Assembly (NCBI GenBank): GCA_964247055.1
Contig: OZ176052.1
Coordinates: forward strand, 1,550,001-1,614,000
Direction: 5' to 3'
DNA length: 64,000 nucleotides
Source: Paragordius varius
Taxonomy: Eukaryota > Nematomorpha
Each line of letters opens with the position of its first letter. Positions within the stretch are counted from its first letter, which is position 1. Position numbers and translations under genes: made by a program. The notes under the pieces are model-generated. The model did no database searches and had not been told where the DNA came from. It saw nothing but the letters and a program-made list of their open reading frames with translations. This document shows, piece by piece, positions 10,831 to 23,916 of this stretch.

Positions 10831-13532
10831 ACTCCTAGGAAATGATAAAAAATAATTTTTAAATTAATCAATACCTGGCATTCATAATCATAATCTTCAA
10901 TTTCCCTATTATCAACATCAACAATATCAGACCCGTTTTTAGATTTCAACTGGTCTCGGTGAATGGTGTGAAAAAAACGCTCCGAAGCTTAATTTATAAC
11001 TTTATCAGTTATGAAGAAAACTGCAAATGGATATATATATGTAAAAATGAATGAGATTTAACAACAATACATTTATAATTGCAAATTTTCGTTGTTTTAA
11101 TATAGAGATTACGAAAAATAATAATTAGTTATGAGATAGATATTAGAAATAATTTAAAATCAACAACAGGCATAAAAGTGTTTTTGAATGAATGTTATTT
11201 AAAAAAGCATTTTTTATATTCTACAAGGGTTCGCGATTAGATCTAAATCTAAATCATAAGTCATTAAACCCTTAGAGATTTATAATACAAATTTTTCATC
11301 TTACATGATGTTAGTTTATTGAAAATGCCTTGGTATACACCAAACCTATAAGCATGACACGGCGCACTAATATAGGCATTCATATTAAAAGGAAATTTTG
11401 ATTTGTATGTTGTCAAATCTGTAAAATCCGATGGAACTTCCAATGAAAAGGGTGGTACATCCTGCTCTTCGCTAAGTAGCAGTATGGATAAAGGATTGTT
11501 TTCAGGCCCATTAATAATACGTTCTACTTTAATGTTAAAATCTTTCAAAGTTGTTCCCCCTTGAATGGATATATCATCGGGACTAAAATAATATCAATAA
11601 TAATTATTGCTTTTATCCAACAATAAAATTGATAGAGAATGTAAATCGCTGGCTATGAAAAAAAATATTTAGAAAATATTATAATCGGTTATAAAATAAA
11701 TTAAGATTCTCATAGGAAATCATTTAATGAAGTTTTTGACATTTGGGATCATGGCATATCAATGAATGGCAATTAGGATTGTATAAATTTTTTTGGTAAA
11801 AGCCAGGTTTTAAATCAAAATAATATGTTATAATAAATAGAAACAATCATATTATGCACAAATATTTAGATGTAGGCTTGGAAAGTCTCACATTTTTAAA
11901 CTCAACTTGTTTTTTTGAATTCGCAAAAGTGTGAGATTCCGCCCTAAAAATTCACACATGTAAATTTATAAAAAATGCATAATTTAGATTAGCAAAATTG
12001 TTTGAAGTCTGGGGATGATAGTAAAAAATCATTATTGATAATATAAAACTTTATCTATATAACGATGATGTTCTTGAAGAATCCCACCTCAGGATTTAAA
12101 TATATTTCCAAAATAACAAAAATTTTTTTAAAACGAACAATTTTTTTTTAAGTTCTGAGGTGATAGAAATTTGCAGTAATTTACATTGAAAAAAATATAT
12201 TTCTCCACCATGCTTAAAAATCCATAAAATACGCTTTCAAATTTTGTTATAATTTAAAACTTTGAGGCATAGTATGCATTTTGTTAAAAAATAACTTTTT
12301 GAATATGTATTTTATAAATTTCAAACGTAAGCATATTAAAAGGCAAACGAAATCAAACAATCTAGTGCGTTGTCATTTCATTTTTTATCGGGCCAAACCT
12401 AATAAGCCAAGGGCCTCATACTAACTGCGATTCGCGTGTTAGACACCCCTGATATAGTATAATTAACTGTTTAATCAGAGAGATGTGTTAGTTTATTTAA
12501 TTATAATATTTTTCATACAATTCAAAGAATTAAAATAATATATAATACTTGGCGTCTTTCACGCACTCCTTTAGTGTTAAAATGTGTTTTCGGGAAACGT
12601 AACTCCCTTGACAGTTTTTTGATGGAAGCACTATTTTAACCTAATATAAATAGTCTGTTAATATAAACCCATTCTTAATGGTCGTAGAAATCAAATTTTT
12701 TGATAAATTTAATCACAATAACCTCAAAAAGAATAGAGATAGAATGTCATTTAGAGAAATAAACGTATTTTTGTTTATAATAGTTTCCTTTATCACAGTA
12801 ACAAACGTTACAAAAGAGGTAATATAACCTAAATCATTAATTTATGGGTAGCTTTAAAGCAGTTGTGTTTGATAAAAAAAAGTAACACATTACCGGGGTA
12901 GTTTATAGTTTTAAATATAAATGACTCAACAAGCATTTTAATGCCAAATTAAAATAAAAATATAGATTCCTTGTTGCTTTTTAAGCGTACGAAAAAATAT
13001 TATAAAAATAATCTAATGTAGAGATATTTTCTCCATCTCAAATTTTAAAACGCCAAGTTTTTCTGACTGCATCGTTTTGGCCAATACAAATATCTTATGG
13101 TTAAAAACCAAAATTTTACTTAAAAATAATTTTGATTGCATTTTTCAATAATTATTAATTTTAAAAGCAGCCGCTTGCAATTGCATTTGATACTATCTAA
13201 ATCTTGCCAAAAACTTACAAAACTATAAAAAATAAAAACTGTTTTATTAGCGGTTTATATAAATATTAAGTTTATCAATGAAAGTTTTTTTCAAATCAAA
13301 GTATATAAATATTAACGCAATATATAAAAAAATATAATTACATGGTTTGCTTGATTTTTATAATATTTGTCAAAACTAACAACATAGCTAGGAGTGTCCA
13401 TAAGAAAACCTAAAAAGAGAGGGTATTAAAAGGAGTTATTATGCGCATTAAACGTTAGCAATATAAAAGATTACCTCCTAAAGAATGACCAAAAAGCATG
13501 GAGATTGAAATTATTAGAAGAGTGAATTCCAT

Positions 13533-15589
13533 CGTTAACTGCGAATTTATTAATGATTATCAATCCCATTTAGAGCATCTTCTTATATAGTTTTTTTTAC
13601 AGGTATTTGATTATTTCGAAATCTTACGCAATCTTTAATACAATTTTAAATTTGGCCCTTTTCCAATAACGAATCTCGTGAAATGGGCTATCATTTTAAG
13701 GTTTCTAGGTTGATTGAATTATAGAGCCAGTTATACATTGATTGATTTTTAATGACAAATATTTAATTAAGCATGATCAAAATTAAAAAAAAACGATTTT
13801 AATACAGTTAAAAGCGTTAGCTTATTTAATTATGTATTATTTATAGGGCAGATTGTAAAATTTCACTATTTAAACGTTATAACATAATATAAACCAAATA
13901 TTGCATTGCATATCAAAATGCGTTTCCTAACTGGTTATAAACTAGATTATACCCCTAATAACCAGTTTCATTTATGAAATTGTCTATCTTTATATGTTCC
14001 CTTTTAAAAATTTTCAACCCAATCGAAGTATTGCTGTGATTTTCGTATTAGAGCTTTAGATCAGTCAAATCAAATTTTTTTGCCTATTTTCTCACACTCT
14101 CATAATAGTTTATTTTATTATTAAATGTTAGCAGTACATTTAATATATGAATCAATTAATAATTATTTTTCGAAAACTTAAATCTTGACATTCGCATTCC
14201 ATTTTATTAACTTTACCTTTTAAAGCAGTTTTATATCCCAAAGCGATTTCAAATTTGAATATCTCTACTCAAGGTATTAGGCCGAATTGAATATGCCTTT
14301 TTTAGCAGGCTCCAAATTTTTTTAAAAATGTAAAATTGCGAAAAAAGCTTCATCCCAAACTTTTTCGCTGACATTTTTTTCTCAAGATATTTTAAATCGC
14401 TAATACAACAGCCAAATTGATATTTAATAAATTTGGAAAACGTAAATGATTATAACCACAAACAGTTGAAACTTAAAATCAGCTGGTTATGCCAATCGTG
14501 TTTTGGAGCAAATTTTATTTGTATCCGGGCAATCATTCATTTTTAAAATATGGCCCACCTGATTTTTGGGGAAAATGCAGCCCCCAACAGTACTGTAGGG
14601 CATCTCCATATAGATAATTTTTGTTAATATATATCCTTAAATAATCTATTGCGCACAGTTTTTTTCAATATAATGGGAAAATGCGGTTATTTGATTTTAG
14701 CTATATGTTGAAAAAGTTATTTTATGCCAATGGTATATATTTCATAAATTCAATTATAAGGTAAAGGTATCCTTAAAGTGAGATAATCTGAATTAATCTG
14801 TGAGAAAAATATGCAATTAAATTTTTTACTAACGAGTTATATCACGACATGGTTTAACAGCCTCAGTATGGAATTTGAGCAACAAAAAATAAAACAGCAA
14901 TATCTGAATTGGGGCCAAAAATTTATAAGGGGCATATACTAAATACAATTAATATATAGTGGTTATTTGAAGTACAATCTAGTTTTCAAGAACAGTTAGG
15001 ATACGCTTTGTTCCAAAAATATTAGAATATGTTAAATAAGCCAGAGAGGCTCTTTTTCGCAGTACAGAACTGGATTTTCATAAAAAACTGCGACTGTATG
15101 CGCCCACTTTTGTACTGCTTTTTGCAATAAAAAAAATTTAATTTTTTATAAATATATATTAATTACCTTTAATTTATTCAAAAAATTTATTTTAGAATTT
15201 GATATAGTATCCACTGTAAATATAACCCCATATGTAAAGAAAGGGTTAATTTTCAGGAAAAAAACTAAGATTGGCCTATTTATAATCGGTTAATATTTAA
15301 TTTATGCTCGAATTATACATAAAATTGAATTTTGGATTGGTCACTGCTTATAATCAGCCTTTCGCACAGTGACGAAACTGTAAATTACGGACAGTAAGAT
15401 TCAGGCTCATGGCTCTTTCACCCAGGGCTTCGCAAAAAGAGGTGCCTCAAAATTTAAAATTAACAAAATAAATTTATGATATTTTAATAAATGTTTCAAG
15501 TTAGAAAAATTTTTGTTATAATTATCAAATGGAAAATTGTATAGATATTGTTATTCCCGTAACATATTATTTAAAATTTATTAAATACT
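13533..15589. other. Intergenic DNA between the SPH-A start and satellite elements
   Basis: This holds the presumed 5' region of the left serine protease homolog and one dispersed repeat copy (14208-14515). No further exon or RNA gene was recognised. Confidence 0.4.
14208..14515. repeat. Dispersed repeat, TTTATATCCC family, copy 2
   Basis: Shares TTTATATCCCAAAGCGATTT, AAGGTATTAGGCCGAATT, ATCGCTAATACAACAGCC and AAATCAGCTGGTTATGCCAA with the copies at 8290 and 24659. About 310 bp, non-coding. Confidence 0.6.
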
Positions 15590-16147
15590 CGTGCTGCTAC
15601 GCAACCCGGGGGGGGGGGGTGCTATTTGAAAAAAGGGAGAATAAAATAAACCACATATGTGGAATTTTTCGAAACATTATTTAATATCTATCTCATAGGA
15701 ATTTTAAAACGGTGCATTCATACTAATTTATTGTTTACTTGGGAGAAAAATAGAGTCAAAAAATTATTTTTGTGGACTTTGTTTTTTTAAAAAATGGCAT
15801 TTTACGGGGAGAGCGGGTAAAAGGAGGGTCTAAATTAAAAATGCGAGCCAACTATGTTCGGCGCAATCGAAAATAAGTAAACAAAAATTATATTTGAAAT
15901 TGAATGGTCCAACACGTTCTCCGGAAAATTGTCTCAAAAACACGATTTTGTGGACTTCTGTTTTCAAAAAAAACCCGTTTTTCATACGGGGTGGGCCCGA
16001 ACTGGGAGCCTATTTCAAAAAAAGGGCGAAGCTATTGTCGGGGCATTCATTAATGATTTTTTTTCGATATTTGGATTTGAATGGGTTACCGGTTTTCCGG
16101 AAACAGATCACAAAGCCAGCATTTTCCATTTTTATAAATATATAGAT
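15590..16147 (+). repeat. Satellite-element end block, no array
   Basis: The start, CTCGTGCTGCTACGCAACCC followed by a G run, matches the copy at 9398. The body has GGCGCAATCGAAAATAAG, TTGAATGGTCCAACACG, GGGGTGGGCCCGAACTGGG and CGAAGCTATTGTCGGGGC, and it ends TTTTTATAAATATATAG. The G run and the CTACGCA words mark what looks like the outer end of the element. Open frames here are chance readings of repeat DNA. Confidence 0.72.
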
Positions 16148-16354
16148 TACCATAAATAATGTTTTATTATCCATATATTTATAAACATCCTATACATATG
16201 ATAGATAAATAAATAATAAAACAACAAACTAATACGATTTTATGTTTAAAATCAATAAAGTCTGATTGATCATTTAATTGTCTCGTTTGAATATTGAGAT
16301 AGACAATTTTATTTGAAATGATCATAATATATTTTTGATTTTATAAGCAATTTT

Positions 16355-17268
16355 ATGCGGCACATAGTCTCATATTCTGAAATTTGGCTCCTAAGGCATG
16401 CTGTATCGATATGATGGCGCAGTTGTAGGCGGGTAGCCCACTACCCAGAGGCCAATATAAAAATGTAGTTAGATAAAAGAATTTGCCTTTGTACCTAGAA
16501 TCATCATTCATTCCTAATAGTTTATGGAAGAATGGATTCAAAACTAAATAATAGTTCAATGATAGCGCATTTTTAGGGAGTAAAGGGCCTTTTTAATGCT
16601 TATTTCAAAAAATCCGCTCGACTTAAATTTTTAACTTTTTACGGGTAATAATTTAAGCAGCTATTGAACGCATATGGCCTGATAGGTTTTCTGAAGTTTA
16701 GCCCCAAAAGCACGCTCTTTTGATATGACGGGTCAGTTTTTCGCGGGCTCCTTACCCAGCAGCTATCATGAAAGAAACGCTTGACTAAAAGTTTTGTCTT
16801 TTAACAGGGAATACGTGGAATCTTTATTTAATTTTTACGGTCTCATACCTTGGGCGAAAAATAGAATCAAAAAATTATTTTTGTGGACTTTGTTTTTTGA
16901 AAAAAATGGCATTTTACGGGGGAAGCGGGTAAAAAGAGGGCCTAAGTTAAAAAAGCGAGACGACTATGTTCGGCGCAATCGAAAATAAGTAAACAAAAAT
17001 CATATTTGCAATTGAATGGTCCAACACGTTTTCGGAAAATTGTCTCAAAGACACGATTTTTGTGGACTTCTGTTTTCAAAAAAAACCGTTTTTACACGGG
17101 GTGGGCCCGAACTGGGGGCCTAATTTAAAAAAAGGGCGAAGCTATTGTCGGGGCATTCATTAATGATTATTTTTTTTCGATATTTGGATTTGAATGGGTC
17201 TACCGGTTTTCCGGTACCAGATCACAAAGCCAGCATTTTTCATTTTTATAAATATAGATGACATGATT
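16355..17268 (+). repeat. Satellite-bearing element with a single array unit
   Basis: 16355-16745 is a reverse-complement satellite unit related to the array at 5830-7400 (GCATGCTGTATCGATATGAT, GTAGGCGGGTAGCCCAC, GGGAGTAAAGGGCC). It is joined to an end block, 16745-17268, nearly identical to 9398-9962. The order, unit then end block, is the same as in the 5448-7400 copy read on its minus strand. Copies therefore differ in unit number: about five, one or none. Confidence 0.7.
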
Positions 17269-17399
17269 TCAAAAATAACAATTTTTCGTATTAAAAAATA
17301 AGAGTTTTTTACGTTTTCTACAATCATTAGGTGAAAGGTATGATATTTCTTAATTCTTTTCCTAAACTTTAATATTTATTAGTTTTCTTATTTTTTGCA

Positions 17400-18060
17400 T
17401 AAACAAATTTGAGATATTTTATTGAACTGTACAAACTATTTTGAAGCGGAAACGGTACAACGCCTTATAAAACAAAACCATTTTTCTAAATTCGATGATT
17501 GTGAACTATACTAGAGGTTTAGAATTTTAATTTAAAGGTTTGTTTGGTTGCAAATTTAGGTGAATTTTTGTAAAAAACACAATTTTTATTTAACATAAAT
17601 TTAAAAACGAACGAATATTTTAATCGAAATTCTAATAGAAAGGCTTATCGAATTATATATTTATAATATATAAATGTTATAACATCTCAACCGTTTACAT
17701 GGTTTCCATCATGCACAAAATAATATGAAGTATGCTTCAACAAAATTTTGCTAAAAATTAGATTTTTGAAAGTATGCATTTTTTAACTATTTAGTTGATA
17801 TCAAAATTTAGCACATATGTAAAATTATTGCACAATGTCGGAATTTTGCGTTTATTTCAAGAGAACAGTCCATTTTAAAAGAGCCAAAAAATTTAAGATT
17901 TTCAGAGCCCACATCAAAAAATTTTAAAAATATTGTTTTGCTTTTTATATGTAGTTTACGTAATATTTTAGTGATATTTTTTGAAATATAGCATTCAGCC
18001 TTTTCCAAAAAAAAATATTTGAAAAAGGGCACTTTTTGCAATTTTATACGGGGCACTTAC
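17400..18060. repeat. Dispersed repeat related to 26160-26820
   Basis: Words shared in the same order with 26160-26820 include ACTGTACAAACTATTTTGA-like, GGTACAACGC/GGTACAAAAA, TTTAGATTAATTT/TTTAGGTGAATTT and, near the end, GAGCCAAAAAATTTAAGATT...AGAGCCCACATC against GAGCAAAAAAATTGGAACTT...GGAGCCCACGTC. About 650 bp, diverged, no coding capacity seen. Confidence 0.5.
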
Positions 18061-18339
18061 CACAAAACTGTAAAAAACTTTCTTTAAAATTCGTAAAGGT
18101 ATAACCAAAAGCACCATGATAATCCTGTTATTTTCCTATCTGAATATGTATATGTATATATAATTCATCAGGATATTTTTTTGTGGAAACTGTGTAATAT
18201 ACCACATCGATGGTGTAAAAACAGACAAAGTATGTTTTAATTTTGTACTGCGTCCAAGTTTAAAATATCTGGTCACATGAATATATGACGACAGCGTTTG
18301 ATAACAATCGCATACGAGTTTCGTGTGCTTGGTATGTTT

Positions 18340-18590
18340 TAGGTGTTCAACACAAATGGATTGGCGGGCCGCATTTTTAACCCAAAAAATTAGAGAGTCG
18401 CTAACTTAAGACTGTAAAATGCAACATGATACTAAAAAAATTCTAGTTCTTGCCAATTATGTACACAGACTTAATAAAATTGCTCAGAAATATTAATTTT
18501 ACTAAGTTTTGTGGGCATATTTTTTCAAATTATTGAGTTCTAATAAGTGTCAGATGGCCGGGTGTTGAAAAGCCCTGTTTTAATCTACTT
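18340..18590. repeat. hAT-like MITE copy
   Basis: Starts AGGTGTTCAACACAAATGGA with GGCGGGCCGCATTT following, and ends GATGGCCGGGTGTTGAAAAGC, so GTGTTGAA-like words face each other at the two ends. The internal AGACTGTAAAATG and TTTTACTAAGTTTTGTG match 4690-5005. The end style suggests a non-autonomous hAT element; the target-site duplication is not clear. Confidence 0.45.
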
Positions 18591-18856
18591 GTTGCATTGG
18601 TTATTTTTTAATTTAGTTTTCAGGGTTAATGAAGGCGAACGCGATATCCGCATTTGTAAATTTTAAAATTTGGGGTTTTCATAATACATGTCAATTAATT
18701 TCACAATTTAAAAAATGCGTTATTATATTTATTATCTATACCCATAATTTGATTGGAATCATCATATAATAAAAAATTTTAATCACATAAACTAGCGATA
18801 AATAAAAGATAAAGCTTTTAATTATATTTTTAATATATTTAATTTCCCGAATGTTT

Positions 18857-21800
18857 TTATTCTTCCATGGCGTTTTTGATAAAATCTTGATATTTATGAA
18901 CCAAATAATATGGTTGCTTGTCTCTTTGACATACAGTATCTTTTCTTAGAGCTAATAATCTATCATGGCACACCAAGGGCATTCCCAAGTCATTCTATAC
19001 CAAAGGAAATTACAATCATGCTTGAGGTGACAATTATAATTGTTAATATACAGTAGTGTATGGCATAAAACATTATTAGTCCATAAATTAAAAAGTTTTT
19101 TTAAAAAAAACAAGCCTAGTTGTATATAGACATGTCCATAAGATCCCCTTGTTTTTTAAAAGAAACATTTTTTATTCTTTTATGGACTAATATTGTTTTA
19201 TGCCATACGCAACTGTATTATCCCTGACTGTGATTGCTTATAATAAGAATAAGCAGGTTAATTTTTTCATATGTTTATGTAAAACAAATGTAAATTAGAG
19301 GTAGAAAACATAAATTATCTTTGATTTTCGAAATTTAACAATTATTTTGTCCCTCTAATTAATAATATTAGCAAGCTTAGAAACTATTTAAGTGACTCCG
19401 TTTTTTTATTTAGTTGTACCATATATTTTCAGTAATTATTTTAATTAATTTGATTTGATTGTCTTTATAATTTAACACCGATTCAAATTGGGGTATCTAA
19501 ATACCCCAGGCATTATTTAAATTGATATTTTTAGAAAACTACTGAAGGAAAAGGTTCCAATTTAAATTTATACTTTTAGACCAATAAAAATTATATAAAT
19601 AAGCCAAAATATCTAAATAAAATTTAGTTTTGAAAAAAAAGTTCCGTATCAAATTACTTGGACGCCATTTTTATTTTACAACATTTTTGCAAAATATCGT
19701 GCTTATTTGATTCTAAGACTAAAATTAAGTTTTGATACAAACCAAAAAAAAGTGGTATATTTTGCAGTATTTTGCTTATACACACATGGCTAAATTTTTA
19801 CCTTTTGGTTTCCCTGAATAAGTAATATCAAGTATTTTTAAATCAAAATTTTATTATATTTCCGTTCATTAATGTTGTGCAATTTGCCATCGTTTTAATT
19901 TATTCCATATCTGAATTATTTATATTTAAACAAGCCTTGGGTACTTAACTACTTTGATTTGAATCGAGGGACTGAAAAAAAGTCTTTGTATCCAAGTGTT
20001 AAACAAGTTATCAATATAAATATACAGCCATACCAACAAAAGACATTACAGGTTAATTCATAGCATACGAAAAAAATTAACCGTTTTAAATTATTTTTAG
20101 CATTATATTACTTGGCATTCATAATCATATTCTTCAATTTGTCTATTTTCAACTTCAACAATATTAGACCCGTTGTTGGAATGCAAATTACTTCGGTAAA
20201 GGGCGTGAAAATGTCGCTCGGACTCCTGATTTATCTCTTTATCACTTATGTGGAAAACTGTATAAGATGTTTAAAAAAATATATTTATATTATTGCATTA
20301 TAAAACATACATCACTTAACAAAGAAATTTTAAACATATTTATTAAACATGGTTTATTAAAAGTCAAAACCTATAATGTTTCTAACACCCATGTCCTTTG
20401 TTAATAATCCACCCTCTGGCAATTCTAAATTAATACTCTATGTCGTTAACGGGTTTGTTTATATATTATAAATATTCTATAGCTTTTTAGGCGTATAGGG
20501 AGTAAAAAGTTTCCTCATCTAAAACTGAGAAGCCGCCATATTTTTTAAACTTTTTTGGTAATATATATATGATAAAGAAATCAAAAAAATTGCATTTAAA
20601 ATGTTTTTGACGCATATTCACACTAGTTTTCAGTATTTATTAATTTATATCAGCTTGTTTCAGAGTGATTTGATTGCTATAATAAGTCAAAAACTGTACA
20701 AATTTAAAGTTTTATCTATTATAGTAATTTTCATTTTTTTATAATCACTGAAATACAAGGTTACAACTCTAGGATTGCGGATACCCTGATATGTAGATTA
20801 TATTATTATTTTAAATTGAAAAGCGATGAGTTAATTATGATATATATATTTAAGCATTTAAGCTACGACGATTTGTTTGAAGAATTTTTAACCATAGGCA
20901 TATAATTCTAAGAAATAACTGTTGTCATAAAGGAAAATGTCAAAAAAACTTACATGATGTCAATTTATTCAAAACTCCTTGATGCACACCAAATCTATAA
21001 ACATCGCATGGTGCAATGATATAGGCATTCATAAGAGGATATTTTACAGGAGTTGATAAATCCGAAAAATCGGTTGGAACTTCCAGAGAATAGGTTGGCA
21101 CGTCCTGCTCTTCGCTTAGGAGAAGTAGGGATAAAGGATTATTCTCAGGCCCATTAATGATACGTTTTACTTTGATGTTAAAATCTTTCAAAGGCTTTCC
21201 CCCTTGGATCGATATAGCATCGGAGCTAAAGTAATTATATACCACCATATTGTTATAATCAACAATAGATACCATTATTAATTAAAAAACAAGACTTTAG
21301 TAAAATGCAACATTTTTTATCAAGAGAATTTATAATTTTAAAAATATTTTTTGACAATTAGTTATTTTTGGGGGATTTTAGCGTTGAATGCGAAAATAGA
21401 ATAATATAATATGCTCAAAATATTTATTGTCTTAAAATGTGATATTTTTCATAGGAATTATACAATGTGTAAAAATTGGAAATATATAATGTAGTTTTTG
21501 TAGACGCGTTTTAATTATGAATGTAAATTGTATCAAAAATATTTTGGACTTTGATTCTTCAATTAAACAAGGAAGTACCTTGGGAATCATATTACATTTT
21601 CCAATCCAAATTTTTTGCAGTTATACAAATTATATTTTTTTTAATTTTTTTAAAAGCGTACGAAATACCAAAAATTAATTCTATAATTTTTTGATTGAAT
21701 ATTTAACCAAAATAATTAATGATTAGTAATACAACATCTTTTGATTTATATGCTATTTTTTGCACACATGATTGATACTGGAAAATGCAATTCTATTTAT

Positions 21801-22795
21801 TACTTTTAATATTTTAGAATGGAAAGGAAATATATCATTAAAAGTATGGGGAATATATAAAATTTAAATTAGACTTGACGCCTTCCACGCACTCCTTTAA
21901 GGTCAAGATGTGCTTTCGGGACACGTAACTTCCTTGACAATTTTTTGATGGTAGCACTATTTTAACCTAAAATATACGAAATTGGAAAAATAATTACTGG
22001 ATAAATTTTGTTTAATAAAATTAGTCATAAGAAATATATGAAATTTAAAAGTGTAATGGGGGTGAAATGTTAAGAGTTATAAATGCAATTATATAAAAAG
22101 TTTTCGTCGTATAGAAGTAGTACTTTAAAAATTATTAGTAATCAATAAGAAGGGCGTGTTGACAAATATATTTACATAAGTTTAGATATAATATCATAAA
22201 TTTATTTATTTATTGCATTCTCTTATAAATGCCCAAAATATAGTAAAAAATTAACCCAAAATGTATCTTACCATAAAAATCCACAAAATTCCGCATTTAA
22301 ATACGTATCAACAATAAATTCATCGAATGTTAACATAAAAATTGCTATAATATTCTCAAAATTTAGCATCACAACAAAATATCCATCAAATTAAGCCTAT
22401 GTTAATCTCTCAATCCTCTTTCATATATGGACTAAATTTTGGAGAGAAGTTTTTTTACATTTGTTAAACCATTTATTTCTTTTATATGACTAAAAATTAC
22501 TTAACATATATTAAAATGCATACTGTAAATTTAAAATCCATAAATAAACCAAAAATAAAACGAATATATTCAATAATTATACATGGTTTGGTTGATCTTT
22601 ATAGTATTTATCGTATTTAGAAATGTAGGTAGGAGTACCAACACTATAATATCCTAAAAGAGGTAAAACAATTTGATAATAAAAAATTGTAAAGCACACA
22701 TAAAATATATAAACTAGGTAAAAAATACTCCTACCTCCCAACGAATGTCCAAAAAGTAGAGATATGATGACAAGTATTAAAAGAGATGATTCCAT
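18857..22795 (-). CDS. Serine protease homolog B (secreted, trypsin fold, inactive)
   Basis: Six exons, 22795-22735, 22653-22583, 21966-21875, 21225-20954, 20257-20112 and 18994-18857, join with GT-AG sites and matching phases into a 259-residue protein. Residues 1-19 are a signal peptide (MESSLLILVIISLLFGHSLG), so the product should be secreted. The trypsin-fold landmarks are C54-QGSY...HILTLKEC70 (the strand, loop and helix around His57), NGPENNPLSLLLLSEE (the Asp102 region) and CQNDLGMPLVC (the Ser195 region). Glu replaces His57, no Asp sits at the 102 position, and Leu217 replaces Ser195, so proteolysis is not expected. Known inactive homologs act as cofactors or binding proteins; the role here is unknown. 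The gene is an upstream tandem paralog of the copy at 7942-13532, which shares every intron position. Introns carry a Tc1-type MITE and another TIR repeat. Confidence 0.82.
19051..19215. mobile_element. Tc1/mariner-type MITE with TA target duplication
   Basis: A 165-bp hairpin element. It starts CAGTAGTGTATGGCATAAAA and ends TTTTATGCCATACGCAACTG, inverted repeats of about 37 bp that continue as TTAGTCCATAAA / TTTATGGACTAA. Both ends abut TA (19049-19050 and 19216-19217). The CAGT...ACTG ends and TA duplication fit the Tc1/mariner superfamily. It lies in the last intron of the serine protease homolog B gene. Confidence 0.8.
19470..19990. repeat. TIR repeat, GATTCAAATTGGGG family, copy 1
   Basis: It begins TTTAACACCGATTCAAATTG followed by GGGTATCTAAATACCCC. 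It ends GGGTACTTAACTACTTTGAT then TTGAATC and CCAAGTGTTAAAC, so the ends are imperfect inverted repeats. The interior TTCCGTATCAAATTACTTGG and CAAAATATCGTGCTTATTTG also occurs at 25616-26146, 46515-46975 (reverse) and 47190-47745. About 510 bp, non-coding. Confidence 0.65.
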
Positions 22796-23916
22796 AGTAA
22801 TAAATTTTAAGAATAAATATTATTTCCATTTAGAGGCTTTCCTTTTATATGGTTTTTTTCGCTTCAAAATCTTACGCAATCTTTAATTTGGTGTCCTTTT
22901 AACAATAACGAATCTCGTGAAATCGGTTATCATTTGAGGTTTTTAGGTCGATCTAATTTTAACACTTTAAAATGTGTCAATTAAATTATCTATGGCAAAT
23001 ATTTAATTAAGCATGATTAAATTAAAATTAACCATCCTACTACCATTAAACAGCTTTAAATTATTTGATCATATATTTATATAATTACATATAATTTTAT
23101 CCCTATTTGACAAGATATAATAACCTAACATTGCATTTTTTATGACAAAGCATGACCTAAGTGATGCCCTTAAACTGCAAATTATTTTTAAAGATTTCTT
23201 ATTACCCGGTTGAAAATATTTGTGTTCCAATTAAATATTGCTATTTTATCATCTATTGCTATATATTCCGTCACTTTAATGCATGTCATAATACCCATGA
23301 TTTAGCTCGAGTCAATTAAATTTTATTATATCAGATTTTAATAGTTTTATGTATTATATTTAAAAATTACATGATCATTACAATCAAATTATTATATATA
23401 TTAAATCATTTTATATGTAGAGCTAATCAAAAAACCACATTTTTTACATTCCATTAAATATATTAATAATTATTGGAGCAAACAGAACAAAAATTAATAT
23501 TTTTTATCGATCAGGATATTTTTTTATTGTGTTATATCACTTTGCCAGTTGTATTAGCGATTTAAAAAAATTCAAAGAAAAATATAGCGGCAAAAAAGTT
23601 TGATATGGGATTTTTTACAGTTTACCTTTTCAAATTTTTTTATTAATCATGCGGTTTAGAGTATACTAACTATTTTCATCCTACTTTTTTATTTATTTGG
23701 AGAAGATTACATTTCGTAAAAGTTTTGTCTGCAGAGCTTATACTCATTATATACTGCTTTGAAAGTTGCTTGGTTTCTATTTATAATCATCTTTATTATT
23801 AAAAAAGAAATTTTTTGGGGATTAGCTGGCTTTACAGTCCAGAATAGGGATGCAATACAACACTTAAAAACCCAGTAACTTTAAGATCAATAAAAAAAAA
23901 TTGCTGCTGAAAGGTA

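Larger units (their letters stand above)
7942..13532 (-). pseudogene. Serine protease homolog A (secreted, trypsin fold), in-frame stop
   Basis: Six exons can be joined on the minus strand: 13532-13475, 13409-13342, 12640-12549, 11582-11305, 11020-10875 and 8106-7942. All junctions are GT-AG and the phases match those of the paralog at 18857-22795 one for one. Exon 1 gives a signal peptide (MEFTLLIISISMLFGHSLG). Exon 3 has CQGSYVSRKHILTLKEC where active trypsins have ...LTAAHC, and exon 6 has NDLGMPLVC where they have GDSGGPLVC, so both His57 and Ser195 are lost. Exon 5 carries an in-frame TAA at 10989-10991, where the paralog has CAG. The stop of exon 6 has also moved downstream relative to the paralog. 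The gene is therefore either a young pseudogene or encodes a product cut before the last third. Introns hold several repeats. Confidence 0.72.

Noticed and set aside
15894-16159. Overlapping open frames of 83 and 76 codons, with counterparts at 5373-5657 and 16794-16988
   Set aside because: They fall in the satellite-element end block, are read in different frames in different copies, and show no conserved protein.
22577-22795. Single 72-codon minus-strand gene for a small hydrophobic protein
   Set aside because: It is exons 1 and 2 of serine protease homolog B read through an 81-bp intron that happens to be open. The paralog at 13342-13532 shows the intron with matching splice sites.
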